Below are positions 24,918-37,415 of a stretch of 64,000 bases of DNA, piece by piece. The stretch lies in NCBI RefSeq assembly GCF_900128925.1, contig NZ_FQUJ01000014.1, positions 1 through 64,000 on the forward strand, in the 5' to 3' direction. The position numbers were made by a program, and so were the translations under genes. Source of the DNA: Modicisalibacter ilicicola DSM 19980 (GTDB lineage Bacteria; Pseudomonadota; Gammaproteobacteria; Pseudomonadales; Halomonadaceae). The stretch's first letter is position 1. The number at the start of each line of letters is the position of its first letter. The notes under the pieces were generated by a model. It made no database searches and was not told the DNA's origin. It saw only the letters and a program-made list of their open reading frames with translations.

Positions 24918-27900
24918 ATGAAACGAATGCTCATCAATGCAACCCAGCCCGAAGAGCTCCGGGTTGCACTGGTCGATGGACAGCGCCTCTATGATCTGGA
25001 TATCGAGTCCGGAGCGCGAGAGCAGAAGAAAGCCAACATCTACCGCGGCAAGATCACCCGGGTAGAGCCCTCCCTCGAAGCCGCCTTCGTCGACTTCGGT
25101 GCTGAACGACACGGCTTCCTGCCGCTCAAGGAAATCTCCCGCGAATACTTTTCCAAGGAGCCTTCCGGACGCCCCAACATCAAGGAGGTGATCAAGGAAG
25201 GCCAGGAAGTCATCGTCCAGGTCGACAAGGAAGAACGCGGCAACAAGGGCGCCGCCCTGACCACCTTCGTCAGCCTGGCCGGTCGCTTCCTGGTACTGAT
25301 GCCCAACAACCCGCGTGCCGGCGGAATTTCGCGGCGCATCGAGGGAGACGAGCGCGCCCAGCTCAAGGAGGCCATGAGCCAGCTCACGCTGCCCGACAAG
25401 ATGGGCGTGATCGTGCGCACCGCGGGCATCGGCCGCAGCACCGAAGAACTGCAGTGGGACCTCGACTACCTGGCCCAGGTGTGGGAAGCGATCACCGAAG
25501 AAGCGACCAAGCGTCCTGCCCCCTTCCTGATCTATCGTGAATCGAATGTCATCATTCGCGCGATGCGCGACTACCTGCGTCAGGATATCGGCGAAGTCCT
25601 GGTCGACAATCCCGAGGTGCACCAGGAGGCGCTCGGTTTCATCCGCCAGGTGATGCCCTCCTATCAGCAGAAGATCAAGCTCTATAACGACGACGTGCCG
25701 CTTTTCTCGCGCTTCCAGATCGAGAGCCAGATCGAGACCGCCTACCAGCGCGAGGTCAAGCTGCCCTCCGGTGGCTCGGTGGTCATCGACCACACCGAAG
25801 CCCTGGTCTCCATCGACATCAATTCGGCGCGGGCCACCCGGGGCAGCGACATCGAGGAAACCGCGCTGCAGACCAACCTCGAGGCAGCCGACGAAATTGC
25901 CCGGCAGCTGCGCCTGCGTGATATCGGCGGCCTGGTGGTGATCGACTTCATCGACATGTCGCCGGCCCGCAACCAGCGGGAAGTCGAGAATCGCATGCGC
26001 GATGCGCTCAAGCTCGATCGCGCCCGGGTCCAGATCGGCCGCATCTCGCGCTTCGGCCTGATGGAAATGTCGCGGCAACGTCTGCGCCCGTCCCTCGGCG
26101 AGACCAGCGGCGTGGTCTGCCCGCGCTGCGATGGCCAGGGCACCATTCGCGACGTGCGCTCGATCTCGCTGTCCATCATGCGCCTCATCGAGGAAGAGGC
26201 GATGAAGGAGCGCAGCGCCCAGATTCGCGCCATCCTGCCGGTACCGGTGGCCACCTACCTGCTCAACGAGAAGCGCGCCACCCTGGCCGATATCGAGCAC
26301 CGCCAGGGCGTTCGCGTGGTGCTTCTGCCCAGCCCCGAGATGGATACGCCGCACTACGACGTGCAACGTCTGCGCGACGATCACCTGGGCGAAGAGGGGG
26401 AGTCGAAATCCAGCTTCGAGCTCTCCATCGACACGGAAGTGGGCAAGGAACCCGACGCCAGCTTCGAGAAGCCGGCGCAGCGTACCGAAGCGGCGGTCAA
26501 GAGCGTCGCCCATACCGCACCGGCCCCCGACTCCCTGCAGCGCCCCAGCGAAGCCGTCGAGGCGGAGGAGGCACCCTCCTCGGGATTGCTGAGCCGCTTC
26601 TTCAAGGGCTTCAGCAAGCTGATGGGAAGCACGGATGACGCCGCTACTCAGAAAACGCCAGAGACGCCCTCGTCTCGGCCTCGGGACGATCGCCGTGCGA
26701 GCCCGGCATCCAGCGAGAGCGACCGACGCAGCGAGCGCGGCAATCGCAGCAACGGCGGCCAACGCCGTCGACGCGAGGAGAGCCGAGACGAGCCGCATGA
26801 CGACAAGAAGGCTTCGCGCGGCGAGCGCCAGGAATCGGATGGCCGCTCCAGCCGGGATGGCCGTAATGCCAAGAGTGAAGGCAAGCCCTCTGCACGCGGC
26901 AAGCCGCGTCAGGGCGACGGTGCCTCCCAGGCCGAGCGCCCTGCCGACAAAGCCGAAAAGAGCGAAAAGAGCGAAAAGCCCGATGGCAAGCCGCGTCGCG
27001 ACAACCGCAAGGGACGCGACGACAATCGGGAAGGCAGCAAGCCTCAGGCCCAGCCGGAGCAGAAAGTCGAGCCGAAAAAGGCGGCGGACGAGAGCAAGAC
27101 CGGCGATGACGGTGATGGCAAGCCCAAGCGTACCCGCAACAACCCGCGCCAGCGAAGCCGCAAGCACGCGCTGAACCCCCAGGCGATCGCGGAACAGGAG
27201 CGCCTGCGCAGCGAAGCGAACCAGGTGGCCGAGACACCCTCCGGTGACGCTGCCGAGCAGGCGCAGCCGGCCCCGGCTGCCAAGAGCGAAGCCGTCGACC
27301 AGCCTCGCCGGCAGGATACCGCCTCCGACGGGCCCAAGGTCGCCCCCACCGCCGAGCGAGCCGCCTTTGCCCACCAGGCGGCGCAAGAGGCATCGCCCGC
27401 GACCGAAAGCGCCAGCAAGCCATCGACGAGGGGCAGACGAAAGGCGTCCACACGGGCCGCACCTGCCGCATCATCCGACACGACCACGCCTGCTGATAGC
27501 GACAAGGACGATGCGGAAAAACCCACGGGCCCATCCGACTCGGCAGCCGCCGTCGCCGAGGTGGCCTTGGAAAACGCCGATCCGGCATCCGAGGCTCCTG
27601 CCGAGCCCCGTACGTCCGAGGCAAGGCCATCAGCGAGAGATGCGGACGAGAAGCCGGCAACCGCTCCTATCGGAGCAGAAGCGGCGACTGATACCGGCCG
27701 CGATACCCCGGAGTCGCAACCCGGCAGCGAGGCCTCCGTCGATGGCCAGGCCCCTGCCGCCACGGCAGAGAGCGGGCCTGGCGAAACCCCTGCAGCGGAG
27801 AAAAAGCCCGGTGGCGACGCGGCACAGGCCACCGCACCCGAGTTCAGCGAAACGTCGTCAGGCCAGCAGGAGGCCGCAAGCCGGCAGACCCTGCCGGCCG

Positions 27901-28064
27901 CTCCCGCGGCGCCAATGAATTCGGCCCAGGACGACGCCAGGCCAGAGGCAACCGACAAGCCCGCGGCGAACACCGAGCGACCGGCCCGCCGCCGTCGCGC
28001 TCACAATGACCCTCGGGAGAAGCGTCGTCACAACAAGTCGGGCCAGGCGAACGACGGCAACTGA
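24918..28064 (+). CDS. rne: Ribonuclease E
   Basis: A 1048-residue endoribonuclease, the scaffold of the RNA degradosome. Catalytic half, about residues 1-520: S1 domain near 35-125, 5'-sensor and DNase I-like domains with [23 protein letters not shown] and VVIDFIDM, and the zinc-link CPRC at residues 401-404. Then a [17 protein letters not shown] amphipathic helix near 555-572 that fits the membrane-targeting segment. The last 450 residues are low-complexity and charged: an Arg-rich RNA-binding part, then an Ala/Glu/Pro-rich acidic tail and a basic [17 protein letters not shown] end. RNase E normally autoregulates through its leader. Confidence 0.97.
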   Translation: MKRMLINATQPEELRVALVDGQRLYDLDIESGAREQKKANIYRGKITRVEPSLEAAFVDFGAERHGFLPLKEISREYFSKEPSGRPNIKEVIKEGQEVIVQVDKEERGNKGAALTTFVSLAGRFLVLMPNNPRAGGISRRIEGDERAQLKEAMSQLTLPDKMGVIVRTAGIGRSTEELQWDLDYLAQVWEAITEEATKRPAPFLIYRESNVIIRAMRDYLRQDIGEVLVDNPEVHQEALGFIRQVMPSYQQKIKLYNDDVPLFSRFQIESQIETAYQREVKLPSGGSVVIDHTEALVSIDINSARATRGSDIEETALQTNLEAADEIARQLRLRDIGGLVVIDFIDMSPARNQREVENRMRDALKLDRARVQIGRISRFGLMEMSRQRLRPSLGETSGVVCPRCDGQGTIRDVRSISLSIMRLIEEEAMKERSAQIRAILPVPVATYLLNEKRATLADIEHRQGVRVVLLPSPEMDTPHYDVQRLRDDHLGEEGESKSSFELSIDTEVGKEPDASFEKPAQRTEAAVKSVAHTAPAPDSLQRPSEAVEAEEAPSSGLLSRFFKGFSKLMGSTDDAATQKTPETPSSRPRDDRRASPASSESDRRSERGNRSNGGQRRRREESRDEPHDDKKASRGERQESDGRSSRDGRNAKSEGKPSARGKPRQGDGASQAERPADKAEKSEKSEKPDGKPRRDNRKGRDDNREGSKPQAQPEQKVEPKKAADESKTGDDGDGKPKRTRNNPRQRSRKHALNPQAIAEQERLRSEANQVAETPSGDAAEQAQPAPAAKSEAVDQPRRQDTASDGPKVAPTAERAAFAHQAAQEASPATESASKPSTRGRRKASTRAAPAASSDTTTPADSDKDDAEKPTGPSDSAAAVAEVALENADPASEAPAEPRTSEARPSARDADEKPATAPIGAEAATDTGRDTPESQPGSEASVDGQAPAATAESGPGETPAAEKKPGGDAAQATAPEFSETSSGQQEAASRQTLPAAPAAPMNSAQDDARPEATDKPAANTERPARRRRAHNDPREKRRHNKSGQANDGN

Positions 28065-28101
28065 TGCCAGGGCGTGCTCTGCCCAGAGCAAGCCCGTGCT
28101 G

Positions 28102-28144
28102 ACACAATGCGCCCGGGGGCCGAACGCCTCCGGGCGCATTGTGT
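28102..28144. terminator. 15-bp perfect hairpin between convergent rne and apeB
   Basis: ACACAATGCGCCCGG (28102-28116) pairs exactly with its complement at 28130-28144 around a 13-base loop. No T-tract follows on either strand, but its place between two convergent stops (28064 and 28166) suggests a bidirectional terminator or 3'-end stabiliser. Confidence 0.65.
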
Positions 28145-28165
28145 CTCGGCGGATTCAAAGGTGCA

Positions 28166-29467
28166 TCAGGACAGTTCGGCTCGATCGAGGAAGGTCGTCA
28201 GGGCACGAATCAGGTAACCGGGGTCCCGGCTTCCCGCCGTCTCGCGTATCGAGTGCATGGCCCACTGGGCGACCCCCACGTCCAGCGTCGGCACGCCAAG
28301 CTCCGTGGCTGTGATGGGACCGATGGTGCTGCCGCAAGCCATGTCGGCACGAGTGACGAAGACCTGCACCGGCACCCCCGCTTCGCGGCAGACGTCGCGA
28401 AACAGTGCGGCGGTGGCGCTGTTGGTGGCATAGCGCTGGTTGGCATTGACCTTGATCACCGGGCCACCATTCAGGACGGGGCCATGACCCGCGTCGTGCT
28501 TGTCCGCGAAGTTGGGGTGAAGGGCATGGGCATTGTCGCAGGAGATCATGCGCGAGGATTGGATCAGCCGGCTCCAGCTCTCGTCACCGCCATCGCCCAG
28601 CTGCTCGACGACCCGGCGCAACACGTCCTGCAGGAAGGGCCCCTGGGCGCCGCTGGTGCTGGCGCTGCCCACCTCTTCGTGATCGTTGGCGACCAGTACG
28701 GCGCCCTGGGCGGCATCGCTCTCGAGCAAGGCCTCCATGCCGATGAAGCAGGACAGCAGATTGTCGAGCCGCGCACCGGCGATGAGGTCGTCGTTGACAC
28801 CCAACACCGCGGGCGGCTGAGCATCGTACAGGCACAGCTCGAAATCGAGGATCTCGACGCCTTCCAGGGCATGTTGCTCCTTCAGCCACTTCTTGAGCAG
28901 GTCGTCGAGCGACGGACGTTCGCCGGCGCCTTGCAACAATACCGGGGCCATCTGGGTCTGAGGATTGATGGGCCGGCCATTGTTGACCTCGCGATCGAGA
29001 TGGATGGCCAGGCTGGGGACCATGGCAACGGCATGGCGCGTGTCCAGGAGCAGACCTTGGAGTCGGCCATCCTCGCGACGCACGTGCACGCGCCCTGCCA
29101 GGGCAAGATCGCGATCGAACCAGGGCGCCAGCAACGCGCCGCCGTAGACCTCGACGCCGAGTTGCATCCAGTCCTGGGTGCCGATGGTTGCATTGGGCTT
29201 GAGTCGCAGGCCCGGGCTGTCCGTATGCGCGCCCATCATGCGCAGCGCCGCGAGAGGCGTCTGCGGCAGCTGCAGGGCGATGAGCGACGAATCGTTGCGT
29301 GTCACGACGACTCGCTCCCCGGGGCGCAGATCCCAGGCGGCGGTCTCGTGAAGACGCCGAAAGCCCGCCTGCTCGAAGCGCTCGACCATGTTGGCCGTCG
29401 CATGCCAAGGAGTGGGGGAATGCTGCAGAAACGTCAACAATCGTTTCAGAGTGGAGTCGTGGCGCAT
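28166..29467 (-). CDS. apeB: M18 family aminopeptidase
   Basis: A 433-residue zinc aminopeptidase. SPTPWHAT near the N-terminus, MGAHTDSPGLRLKP with a metal His and Asp, GARLDNLLSC, ANDHEEVGSAS with catalytic and metal Glu, and a C-terminal MACGSTIGPITA with a His soon after (WAMHSIRE). It cleaves N-terminal residues from peptides as a dodecamer in the cytosol. The ATG at 29467 follows AAGGATTAGC; the longer in-frame extension to 29680 crosses the divergent promoter region and is rejected. The first 50 residues match the family start. Confidence 0.93.
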   Translation of the reverse strand: MRHDSTLKRLLTFLQHSPTPWHATANMVERFEQAGFRRLHETAAWDLRPGERVVVTRNDSSLIALQLPQTPLAALRMMGAHTDSPGLRLKPNATIGTQDWMQLGVEVYGGALLAPWFDRDLALAGRVHVRREDGRLQGLLLDTRHAVAMVPSLAIHLDREVNNGRPINPQTQMAPVLLQGAGERPSLDDLLKKWLKEQHALEGVEILDFELCLYDAQPPAVLGVNDDLIAGARLDNLLSCFIGMEALLESDAAQGAVLVANDHEEVGSASTSGAQGPFLQDVLRRVVEQLGDGGDESWSRLIQSSRMISCDNAHALHPNFADKHDAGHGPVLNGGPVIKVNANQRYATNSATAALFRDVCREAGVPVQVFVTRADMACGSTIGPITATELGVPTLDVGVAQWAMHSIRETAGSRDPGYLIRALTTFLDRAELS

Positions 29468-29710
29468 GCTAATCCTTGTCAAGAGTCTATTTATCGCATT
29501 ACAGGCTGCTACAATGGCCGTCCAGCGTGAGCCAGATCCGCAGGTCACCCAAAGCTGTACTGGGACATCGACGAACGAGAAACGGAACTCTCGTCGCCTG
29601 TCGGCTCTCCTGGTGCGTTCGTGTCGATACTCGATAGGCTTGATACGAGGGACACGATCGGACAGAGAGCCGAGGAACAAAGTTTACATGAAACCTGGAG
29701 TGCTTCATCA

Positions 29711-31762
29711 ATGAGCCTGATTGCAGCCACTCGGTGCTGCGCCCTAGTCGCCTCGCTACTGGTCGCGTTGAGTACCTCGGCCTTCGCCGGCCCCAGCCCC
29801 ACGGATGCCCAGCGCCAGGCCGCCACCGAGGTCGCCGAGTCACTGCGATATGGGCACTACGCCGATATCACGCTGGATGACGCCTGGTCGCGGCGCGCCT
29901 TCGAACAACTCCTCGATGTCATGGACTCCCAGCGAGCCTATCTTCTGAAGGACGACATCGAAGACTTCAGCGATCTGCGCACCACCCTCGACGATGCCCT
30001 CTACGAGGGTGAGCTCGAGCGGGTATACGAATTCTACAGCCACTACCAGGATCGCCTGGAGTCGCGCCTCGAATGGCTGATCGACCAGATAGATGCCGGG
30101 CTCGCTTTCGACTATACGGGCAACGAACGACTGATGCTCGAACGCGAGGAGATGGCCTGGGAGAGAAGCCAGAAGGCTCTCGATGCCGTCTGGGAAAGAC
30201 GCCTCAAGAATGCGGCGCTTTCGCTGGAGCTCAGCGACCAGACTCCCGAGGCGATCCAGGAAACGCTGCGCGAACGCTATGCAGGCCAGTTGTCGCGGGT
30301 CCGCCAGACCAACGCCGAGGATGTCTTCGGGCTGTTCATGGCGGCGGTGACGAGCACGGTCGATCCCCATACCGAGTACCTGTCACCGCGCCAGGGCGAA
30401 TCCTTCGACATCCAGATGAAGCTCTCCCTGGAAGGCATCGGGGCCCTCCTCCAGTCGGAAGGCGAATACGTCAAGGTCTCCAGCCTGGTCGCCGGTGGCC
30501 CCGCGGACAAGAGCGGCGTGTTGCAGCCGGCAGACCGCATCGTCGCCGTGGGTCAGGGCGAGGAAGGCGAAATGACCAACGTCGTGGGCATGCGTCTCGA
30601 TGAGGTCGTCGACCTGATCCGTGGCCCCAAGGGCTCCACCGTGCGTCTTGACATCATTCCCGCCAAGGCGGTGGACGTGACCCGCTCCCGCACCGTCAAG
30701 ATCGTGCGCGACACGGTAGAACTCGAGGACCAGGCCGCCAGCAGCGAGATCGTGACCCTGGAGCGCGATGGCGGCGAGCACCGGATCGGCATCATCGAGA
30801 TTCCCACCTTCTACGTCGACTTCGACGCCTGGCAAGCCGGCGAGGAAGACTACCGCAGCACGACTCGCGACGTGGCCAAGGAGATCGAGAGGCTCAAGGG
30901 CGAAGGCGTCGAAGGCATCGTGCTCGACCTGCGCAACGACGGCGGCGGCGCCTTGCAGGAAGCCAATTCACTGATCGGCCTGTTCATCGACCGCGGCCCC
31001 ACGGTGCAGGTGCGCGATGCCGAGGGGCGCATCAGCCTGTACGGCGACACCGACAGCGGCAGCCTCTACGAGGGCCCCTTGGCAGTGCTCGTCAACCGGC
31101 TTTCCGCCTCGGCCTCCGAGATTGTCGCCGGCGCCATCCAGGACTACGGGCGTGGCCTGGTACTCGGCAACCGTACCTTCGGCAAGGGAACGGTGCAGAC
31201 CCTCAACGAGCTGAACCATGGCCAGATCAAGCTGACCCGCGCCAAGTTCTATCGCATTTCCGGAGAGAGTACCCAGCATCGCGGCGTCTACCCCGACCTG
31301 GAGTTCCCCAACCTGGTGGATCCCGAGCTGATCGGTGAAAGCACCCTCGAGAACGCGCTGCCCTGGGACACCGTCCGTTCCGTCCAGTATCGCCGCTACG
31401 GCAACCCGGATCGCTACCTCGACACCCTTCGGGGCAAGCACGAGGAACGGGTCTCCGAGGATGCCAACTTCACCTATCTCAAGCGTCAGGCCTCGCTGAC
31501 CAAGCAACTGCGCGAGCAGCAGACCACCATCAGTCTCAATCGGGAACAACGCAAGCGCGAGATGGAGGCCCAGGAGCGTGAGCAGCTGGCCCTGGAGAAC
31601 CGGCGGCGCCGCGCCCTGGGCCTGGAACCTCTCGACGACTGGATCGACGCCCGGGAAGAGGAGCCAGGAGACAGCGAAGAGGAGGCCCCCGTCGATCGGG
31701 CTCAAATCATCGAAGGGGCGCAGATCCTTCTCGACTACGCCCTGTTGACCCGAAACGACTGA
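29711..31762 (+). CDS. prc: Carboxy-terminal (tail-specific) protease Prc
   Basis: A 683-residue periplasmic S41 protease. The ATG at 29711 (GGAG upstream) gives a Sec signal cleaved after SAFA. An N-terminal helical domain (about 35-235), a PDZ domain (about 245-335, MKLSLEGIGALLQ to LRG-type loop), and the protease domain with Ser467 in SASASEIVAGAIQDYGR and Lys492 in TFGKGTVQ, 25 apart as in E. coli Prc. A long charged C-terminal domain follows. It degrades tagged and misfolded periplasmic proteins and processes PBP3 in E. coli. The 243-base divergent gap before it holds a TACAAT at 29510 that could be its -10. Confidence 0.94.
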   Translation: MSLIAATRCCALVASLLVALSTSAFAGPSPTDAQRQAATEVAESLRYGHYADITLDDAWSRRAFEQLLDVMDSQRAYLLKDDIEDFSDLRTTLDDALYEGELERVYEFYSHYQDRLESRLEWLIDQIDAGLAFDYTGNERLMLEREEMAWERSQKALDAVWERRLKNAALSLELSDQTPEAIQETLRERYAGQLSRVRQTNAEDVFGLFMAAVTSTVDPHTEYLSPRQGESFDIQMKLSLEGIGALLQSEGEYVKVSSLVAGGPADKSGVLQPADRIVAVGQGEEGEMTNVVGMRLDEVVDLIRGPKGSTVRLDIIPAKAVDVTRSRTVKIVRDTVELEDQAASSEIVTLERDGGEHRIGIIEIPTFYVDFDAWQAGEEDYRSTTRDVAKEIERLKGEGVEGIVLDLRNDGGGALQEANSLIGLFIDRGPTVQVRDAEGRISLYGDTDSGSLYEGPLAVLVNRLSASASEIVAGAIQDYGRGLVLGNRTFGKGTVQTLNELNHGQIKLTRAKFYRISGESTQHRGVYPDLEFPNLVDPELIGESTLENALPWDTVRSVQYRRYGNPDRYLDTLRGKHEERVSEDANFTYLKRQASLTKQLREQQTTISLNREQRKREMEAQEREQLALENRRRRALGLEPLDDWIDAREEEPGDSEEEAPVDRAQIIEGAQILLDYALLTRND

Positions 31763-31768
31763 GCTTCT

Positions 31769-33566
<1,798 letters not shown>

Positions 33567-33584
33567 TCCCGGGCAGTCCGGCCA

Positions 33585-33615
33585 TTGGCATATCATCGCA
33601 AACGCTACCTATACT
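33585..33615 (+). promoter_or_regulatory. Possible promoter of the ACIII/caa3 operon
   Basis: TTGGCA (33585-33590), a long 19-base spacer, and TATACT (33610-33615). It is in the 130-base gap upstream of actA and would give a leader of about 75 bases. Confidence 0.45.
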
Positions 33616-33696
33616 GGGTGGACACCGGCTGGCGGCATGCCGTTGCCAAGGACAAGGAGAGTCGGTCAACGATACAGGCAATGACAGGGATGTGGC

Positions 33697-34350
33697 ATGG
33701 CAGCACTCTTTGGCCCCCGGGCCAATTCCTTGGCGATCGTCATGATAGTGGGCGTACTGACACTGGCGGTGCTTTTCGCTGTCGCTGCCTATCTTTTCTA
33801 TCGCTCCCCCTACCAGACCGCTGTCGGCTACGCACCGGAACAACCGGTCCCTTTCAGCCATCGGCATCACGTCGGCGGCCTGGGCATCGACTGCCAGTAT
33901 TGCCATGCCAGTGCCGAGACCTCTGACTTCGCCGGCATCCCCGCCACCCATACCTGCATGACCTGCCACTCCCGGGAGTGGACCAACGCGGAAATGCTCG
34001 CCCCGGTGCGCCAGAGCCTGGCCCGGGAGGAGCCCCTGCGCTGGGTGCGGGTGCACAACCTGGCAGACTACGTCTATTTCAGCCATCGCGCCCACGTCAA
34101 CAACGGCGTGGGCTGCGAGTCCTGCCACGGGCGGGTCGATCGAATGCCGCTGATGGTGCAGAGAAAGCCGCTGACCATGCAGTGGTGCCTTGAGTGCCAT
34201 CGCAACCCGGCTCCCGAACTGCGTCCCGAGAACCGCATCACCGCCATGGGCTACGTGCCTGCCGAGGAGGGTATCGCCGGCAGCGAGCTGATCGAGCATT
34301 ACGGGACCCCGTTGGACCGATTGACGGAGTGCACCACATGTCATCGCTGA
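33697..34350 (+). CDS. actA: Alternative Complex III subunit ActA, pentaheme cytochrome c
   Basis: A 217-residue membrane-anchored cytochrome with one N-terminal membrane segment (residues 12-35) and five C-x-x-C-H heme sites at 66-70, 87-91, 140-144, 164-168 and 212-216. This is the ActA layout: it takes electrons from the ActB iron-sulfur clusters and passes them to ActE or the oxidase in the periplasm. It starts the 12-kb operon and overlaps actB by 13 bases. In annotations it may be called a cytochrome c3 or NapC-like protein; the heme count and operon decide otherwise. Confidence 0.9.
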   Translation: MAALFGPRANSLAIVMIVGVLTLAVLFAVAAYLFYRSPYQTAVGYAPEQPVPFSHRHHVGGLGIDCQYCHASAETSDFAGIPATHTCMTCHSREWTNAEMLAPVRQSLAREEPLRWVRVHNLADYVYFSHRAHVNNGVGCESCHGRVDRMPLMVQRKPLTMQWCLECHRNPAPELRPENRITAMGYVPAEEGIAGSELIEHYGTPLDRLTECTTCHR

Positions 34351-37300
34351 GCAGTCGACAGTGGCAGGAGATTCGCCGGGAACTCGACGACAAGCGCGGC
34401 AGCGACTACTGGCGCAGCGTCGAGGAACTCGTGGAGGACCCTGCCTTCACGGACTTTCTCGAAGGCGAGCTCCCCAGCCATCGCGGGCTCTGGTCAGCGC
34501 CCATCGAGCGTCGCCGAGTACTCAAGCTGATGGCGGCGAGTCTCGCCCTGGGCGGGCTGACCGCCTGCGACGGCCAGCCCCAGGAATATCTGGTGCCCTA
34601 CGTGAACATGCCGGAAGGCTTGGTACCGGGCATGCCGCGCTACTACGCCACGTCCCACCTCGTCGACGGCTACGCCCAGGGCCTGCTGGCCCAGAGCCGC
34701 GAGGGGCGCCCCCTCAAGCTGGAGGGCAACCCGGAGCATCCGGCGACCCTGGGGGCCTGCGACAGCTTCTCCCAGGCCTCGATCCTGAGCCTCTACGACC
34801 CGGACCGGCAGAGCGCGGTCACCCACAAGAACGAAACCTCGAGCTACGGCGCCTTCCTGGGGGATATCATCCGGCAACGACAGCGCTGGGACGACAGCCG
34901 TGGCGAAGGGCTCGCCTTCCTGACCGGCCCCTGGACCTCTCCCAGCGAGACCCGGCGTATCGAAGCCTTGAAGCAGCGCTGGCCCAAGGCGCGCTGGTAT
35001 CGGCACAGCCCGGTGGAGCGCGGCAATGTCTACGCCGCTAGCCGCCAGCTGTTCGGCACGCCCCGGGAGCCGATCTACCGCTTCGACCGGGCCCGGGTGG
35101 TGCTGAGCCTGGATGCGGATTTCCTGCAGGCCCAGCCGGGCTTTCTGCGCTACGCCCACGACTTCGCCGAGCGGCGGCGCCCTCGGGATACGGACGAGTT
35201 GCTGCGCCTCTATGTCATCGAGTCCACGCCGAGCATCACCGGGGCCATGGCAGAACATCGCCAGAGCATCGATCGCGCCCGGATGGCGGATGCCGCGCGG
35301 CAGTTGGCTCGCGCCCTGGGGATCGAGGTCGAGGGGCCGAAAATCTCCCCCTTGCCTCCGGAATGGCTCGATGCGCTGGTGGGGGATCTGCGTCGCCAGG
35401 GCAGCGCCGCCCTGGTGATTCCCGGGGATCAGCAGTCGCCGGAGGTGCATGCCATCGCCCAGGCGATCAACGCGGCGCTGGGCGCCATCGGCAGCACCGT
35501 CGAGTTCATTGCGCCGGTGGATGCCAGTCATGAGCACGACGCCCTGGAGGCGCTGGTGGACGCCATGCAGGCCGGCGAGGTGTCGAGCCTGGTCATGCTG
35601 AACGTCAATCCGGCCTACAGCGCCCCGGGGGCGCTGGATTTCGCCGGCGCCTGCGAGCAGGTCCCCTGGCGAATCCATTGGGGCGACACCCACGACGAGA
35701 CCGCCCGGCTCTGTCACTGGCATGTTCCCGCCACTCACCCGCTGGAAACCTGGGGGGACGCCCGGGCCTTCGACGGCACCCTGAGCCTCCTGCAGCCCCT
35801 GATCGAACCCCTGCATGGCGGCAAGACGGCACTGCAGTTTCTCGCCGCCCTGGAAGCCGGCACCGATCGCCCGGCGCGGGAACTGCTGCTCGAGAGCTGG
35901 CAGGGGCGTTATGCCAGGGCCGATTTCGACAGCTTCTGGGCGCATAGCCTGCGTCGCGGCTTCGTCGCGGATAGCGCCTTCGAACCCCGGGAGGCCAGCC
36001 TGCAGAATGGCTGGCAGGACGAGCTCCCGCGCTCCGCCCTGGCGCCGGAGGGCCTGCTGTTGCAACTGCGCCCGGATCCTTCGCTGTGGGACGGCAGCGT
36101 CGCCAACAATGCCTGGCTGCAGGAGCTGCCGCGCCCCTTGACCAAGGTGACCTGGGCCACGCCCCTGCTGATCGCTCCCGCCCTGGCGGAGCGCGAGGCG
36201 TTGGAAAACGGCGATACGGTGACACTCCGCGTCGGCGAGCAGGTCCTCGAGGCGCCGATCTATATCCTTCCCGGCATGCCGAAAGACGCCGTGACCCTGC
36301 CGCTGGGGGGCGGACGCACCCGGGCAGGCCGAGTGGCGGACGGCGTCGGCACCAACGCCTATCGGCTCCAGCCGCGAGACGGTGCCTGGGAAATGGCGGT
36401 CACCCTGGAAAAGAGCGGCGGCCATCACCCCCTGGCCGTCACCCAGAACCATCACGCGATCGAGGGTCGCGACCTGATTCGTACCGCCAGCCTCGAGGTC
36501 TACCGCGACAACCCGCGTTTCGCCCAACACGAAGGCCCTTCCGAGTCCCTCTATCCCGAGCCCTGGCCCGCCCCTCGCGACGCGCAGCACGCCTGGGGCA
36601 TGAGCATCGATCTTTCCGCCTGCATCGGCTGCAACGCCTGTGTCACCGCCTGCCAGGCGGAAAACAACATCCCCGTGGTGGGAGAACAAGAAGTGCGCAT
36701 GGGACGGGAAATGCACTGGATCCGCATCGACCGCTACTTCAAGGGCCCCCTGGAAGGCCCGGAGATGGTCTTCCAGCCGGTGACCTGCATGCACTGCGAG
36801 AACGCCCCCTGCGAATACGTCTGCCCGGTGGGCGCCACCCAGCATTCCGCGGAGGGGCTCAACGAGATGATCTACAACCGCTGCGTGGGCACCCGCTACT
36901 GCTCCCAGAACTGCCCCTACAAGGTGCGCCGCTTCAACTGGTTCGACTACACCCGGGAAGACAGCGGCCACGCGACACCCAAGCCGGCCTACAACCCGGA
37001 GGTCACGGTGCGCTCCCGGGGGGTGATGGAGAAATGCACCTACTGCGTGCAGCGCATCAATCGCGAGCGTCTCACCGCGGAGATAGAGGACCGTGACCTG
37101 GCGGACGGAGATGTCCAGACCGCCTGCCAGCAAAGCTGCCCTACCCAGGCCATCGTCTTCGGCGACCTGAAGGACCCGGACAGCCAGGTCAGCAAGCTCC
37201 ATGCCCATCCGCTGGACTACGGCATGCTCGCCCATCTCAACGTGCGCCCGCGCACCCATTACCTGGCGGCGGTACGCGATCCGAATCCTGCCCTGGCGGG

Positions 37301-37415
37301 AAAGCGCCCGCCTTCGGGCAGGGCCGAAGTGGGTATCCATTCCCCTCAGGATGAGGCGTCCGAGCAGGAGTCGCCGGTATTCTTCCGCCAGCAGCCCCCG
37401 GGGAGGTCCGCATGA
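34338..37415 (+). CDS. actB: Alternative Complex III subunit ActB, molybdopterin-oxidoreductase-like iron-sulfur protein
   Basis: A 1025-residue fusion of a molybdopterin-oxidoreductase-like domain (about 80-740) and a ferredoxin-like domain. The N-terminus has a Tat-type signal (RRR at 58-60, hydrophobic stretch ending in LTAC at 77). The C-terminal part has cysteine clusters beginning CIGCNACVTAC at 762, CMHCENAPCEYVC at 817, and later CTYC at 900 and CQQSC, which fit one [3Fe-4S] and three [4Fe-4S] centres. The first domain should carry no molybdenum cofactor, as in known ACIII. It accepts electrons from quinol via ActC. Confidence 0.92.
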   Translation: MSSLSSRQWQEIRRELDDKRGSDYWRSVEELVEDPAFTDFLEGELPSHRGLWSAPIERRRVLKLMAASLALGGLTACDGQPQEYLVPYVNMPEGLVPGMPRYYATSHLVDGYAQGLLAQSREGRPLKLEGNPEHPATLGACDSFSQASILSLYDPDRQSAVTHKNETSSYGAFLGDIIRQRQRWDDSRGEGLAFLTGPWTSPSETRRIEALKQRWPKARWYRHSPVERGNVYAASRQLFGTPREPIYRFDRARVVLSLDADFLQAQPGFLRYAHDFAERRRPRDTDELLRLYVIESTPSITGAMAEHRQSIDRARMADAARQLARALGIEVEGPKISPLPPEWLDALVGDLRRQGSAALVIPGDQQSPEVHAIAQAINAALGAIGSTVEFIAPVDASHEHDALEALVDAMQAGEVSSLVMLNVNPAYSAPGALDFAGACEQVPWRIHWGDTHDETARLCHWHVPATHPLETWGDARAFDGTLSLLQPLIEPLHGGKTALQFLAALEAGTDRPARELLLESWQGRYARADFDSFWAHSLRRGFVADSAFEPREASLQNGWQDELPRSALAPEGLLLQLRPDPSLWDGSVANNAWLQELPRPLTKVTWATPLLIAPALAEREALENGDTVTLRVGEQVLEAPIYILPGMPKDAVTLPLGGGRTRAGRVADGVGTNAYRLQPRDGAWEMAVTLEKSGGHHPLAVTQNHHAIEGRDLIRTASLEVYRDNPRFAQHEGPSESLYPEPWPAPRDAQHAWGMSIDLSACIGCNACVTACQAENNIPVVGEQEVRMGREMHWIRIDRYFKGPLEGPEMVFQPVTCMHCENAPCEYVCPVGATQHSAEGLNEMIYNRCVGTRYCSQNCPYKVRRFNWFDYTREDSGHATPKPAYNPEVTVRSRGVMEKCTYCVQRINRERLTAEIEDRDLADGDVQTACQQSCPTQAIVFGDLKDPDSQVSKLHAHPLDYGMLAHLNVRPRTHYLAAVRDPNPALAGKRPPSGRAEVGIHSPQDEASEQESPVFFRQQPPGRSA

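Noticed and set aside
24735-27386. Long minus-strand open frame antisense to rne (883 codons)
   Set aside because: It is the shadow of a GC-rich coding frame; composition is odd, no domain is recognisable, and it shares the third-position pattern of rne.
28166-29680. Longer form of the M18 aminopeptidase starting near 29680
   Set aside because: The extra residues are unlike the family, and the extension crosses the divergent prc upstream region; ATG 29467 has a good ribosome site.
34494-37340. Long minus-strand open frame antisense to actB (948 codons)
   Set aside because: Reads as the complement of a gene with clear iron-sulfur motifs; no motif or start signal of its own.
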